Assembly (NCBI GenBank): GCA_029884335.1
Contig: JAOUIA010000028.1
Location: 1 to 43,552, forward strand
Length of the DNA: 43,552 bases
From: Betaproteobacteria bacterium
GTDB taxonomy: Bacteria > Pseudomonadota > Gammaproteobacteria > Burkholderiales > Casimicrobiaceae
Reading direction: 5' to 3'
The translations under genes and the position numbers were made by a program. Below, piece after piece: positions 43,406 through 43,552 of the stretch. How positions within the stretch are numbered: the stretch's first letter is position 1; each line of letters opens with the position of its first letter. Below the pieces are notes generated by a model. It worked only from the letters and a program-made list of their open reading frames with translations, searched no databases and had not been told where the DNA came from.

Positions 43406-43552
43406 ATGAGCGTCAACGTCTGCCCGCACTTCCCGGAATGCCCGTACCCGAGCGAGGTGGCCGGCCCGGCGGGATCGCGCCTCGCGCGCGCCACCGTCGC
43501 GATGATCCTCGCCGGCGGTCGCGGCTCGCGCCTCGGGCCGCTTACCGACTGG
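43406..43552 (+). CDS. glgC: Glucose-1-phosphate adenylyltransferase, N-terminal part (3' end outside window)
   Basis: Makes ADP-glucose, the donor for GlgA. Only 49 residues are present before the right edge. The nucleotide-binding signature [19 protein letters not shown] at the end of the visible part identifies it. Before this, the first 29 residues are [20 protein letters not shown] and following sequence, a leader with two cysteines and a histidine (CPHFPEC) that is longer than usual GlgC N-termini and looks metal-binding-like, though with only two cysteines and no other support. ATG 43406 is the only sensible start in view, preceded by a weak purine-rich GAGGAC. Confidence 0.92.
   Translation, partial: MSVNVCPHFPECPYPSEVAGPAGSRLARATVAMILAGGRGSRLGPLTDW

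Noticed and set aside
39516-43409. Nearly 1300-codon plus-strand open frame over glgA, glk and glgB
   Set aside because: Composition is low-complexity Arg/Ala and it conflicts with three well-recognised genes.

Overview
The window is GC-rich chromosomal DNA, tightly packed with genes, with the codon use and gene order of a betaproteobacterium, probably in or near Burkholderiales. The best taxonomic signals are the metG - mrp(apbC) - dcd - Orn/Lys/Arg decarboxylase block, the short betaproteobacterial-type Dcd, and promoters built as TATAAT followed by a GC-rich discriminator. I see no rRNA, tRNA, CRISPR array, prophage or transposase gene. Dispersed palindromic repeats are abundant.

Layout. 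(1) Bases 1-10.3 kb hold housekeeping genes: the end of uvrA, a SulP anion transporter, metG (with a palindromic repeat inserted in frame), mrp, dcd, an MFS exporter, and a large PLP-dependent amino-acid decarboxylase. (2) 10.3-12.2 kb is accessory: an orphan ABC_sub_bind lipoprotein, then a class III cyclase-YHS fusion interrupted by one in-frame amber codon. (3) 12.2-25.1 kb is a C2-sulfonate (taurine, possibly isethionate) dissimilation region. The minus strand carries an omega-amino-acid aminotransferase, tauA, tauB, tauC, a short phosphotransacetylase and a second SulP transporter. The plus strand carries a CBS-pair protein, alanine dehydrogenase, a GMC oxidoreductase and xsc. (4) 25.1-32.3 kb has cytochrome b561 and the phosphate regulon pstSCAB-phoU-phoB-phoR, with a recognisable Pho box before pstS. 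(5) 32.4-35.3 kb is a minus-strand run of acr3 (arsenite efflux), mobB and a hydroxyacid-oxoacid transhydrogenase. (6) 35.6 kb to the end is glycogen metabolism: glgP, glgA, glk, glgB and the start of glgC.

How region 3 would work. TauABC imports a sulfonate. The aminotransferase passes the amino group from taurine to pyruvate, giving sulfoacetaldehyde and alanine. Ald returns pyruvate and releases ammonium. Xsc splits sulfoacetaldehyde with phosphate into acetyl phosphate and sulfite, and the phosphotransacetylase makes acetyl-CoA. The GMC oxidoreductase, between ald and xsc, could feed in a second substrate by oxidising isethionate to sulfoacetaldehyde. The SulP protein could export the sulfite or sulfate formed. 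No sulfite dehydrogenase, TauE-type exporter or dedicated regulator lies in the window.

The most unusual items are the GMC/SulP/CBS additions to the taurine pathway, a 61-bp palindrome that includes the tauA stop codon, the palindromic element inside metG, the interrupted cyclase-YHS gene, a hairpin array with a G-rich tandem repeat before ald, and a family of near-perfect palindromes between tauC and the phosphotransacetylase gene. All family assignments come from reading motifs by eye; no database search was run.
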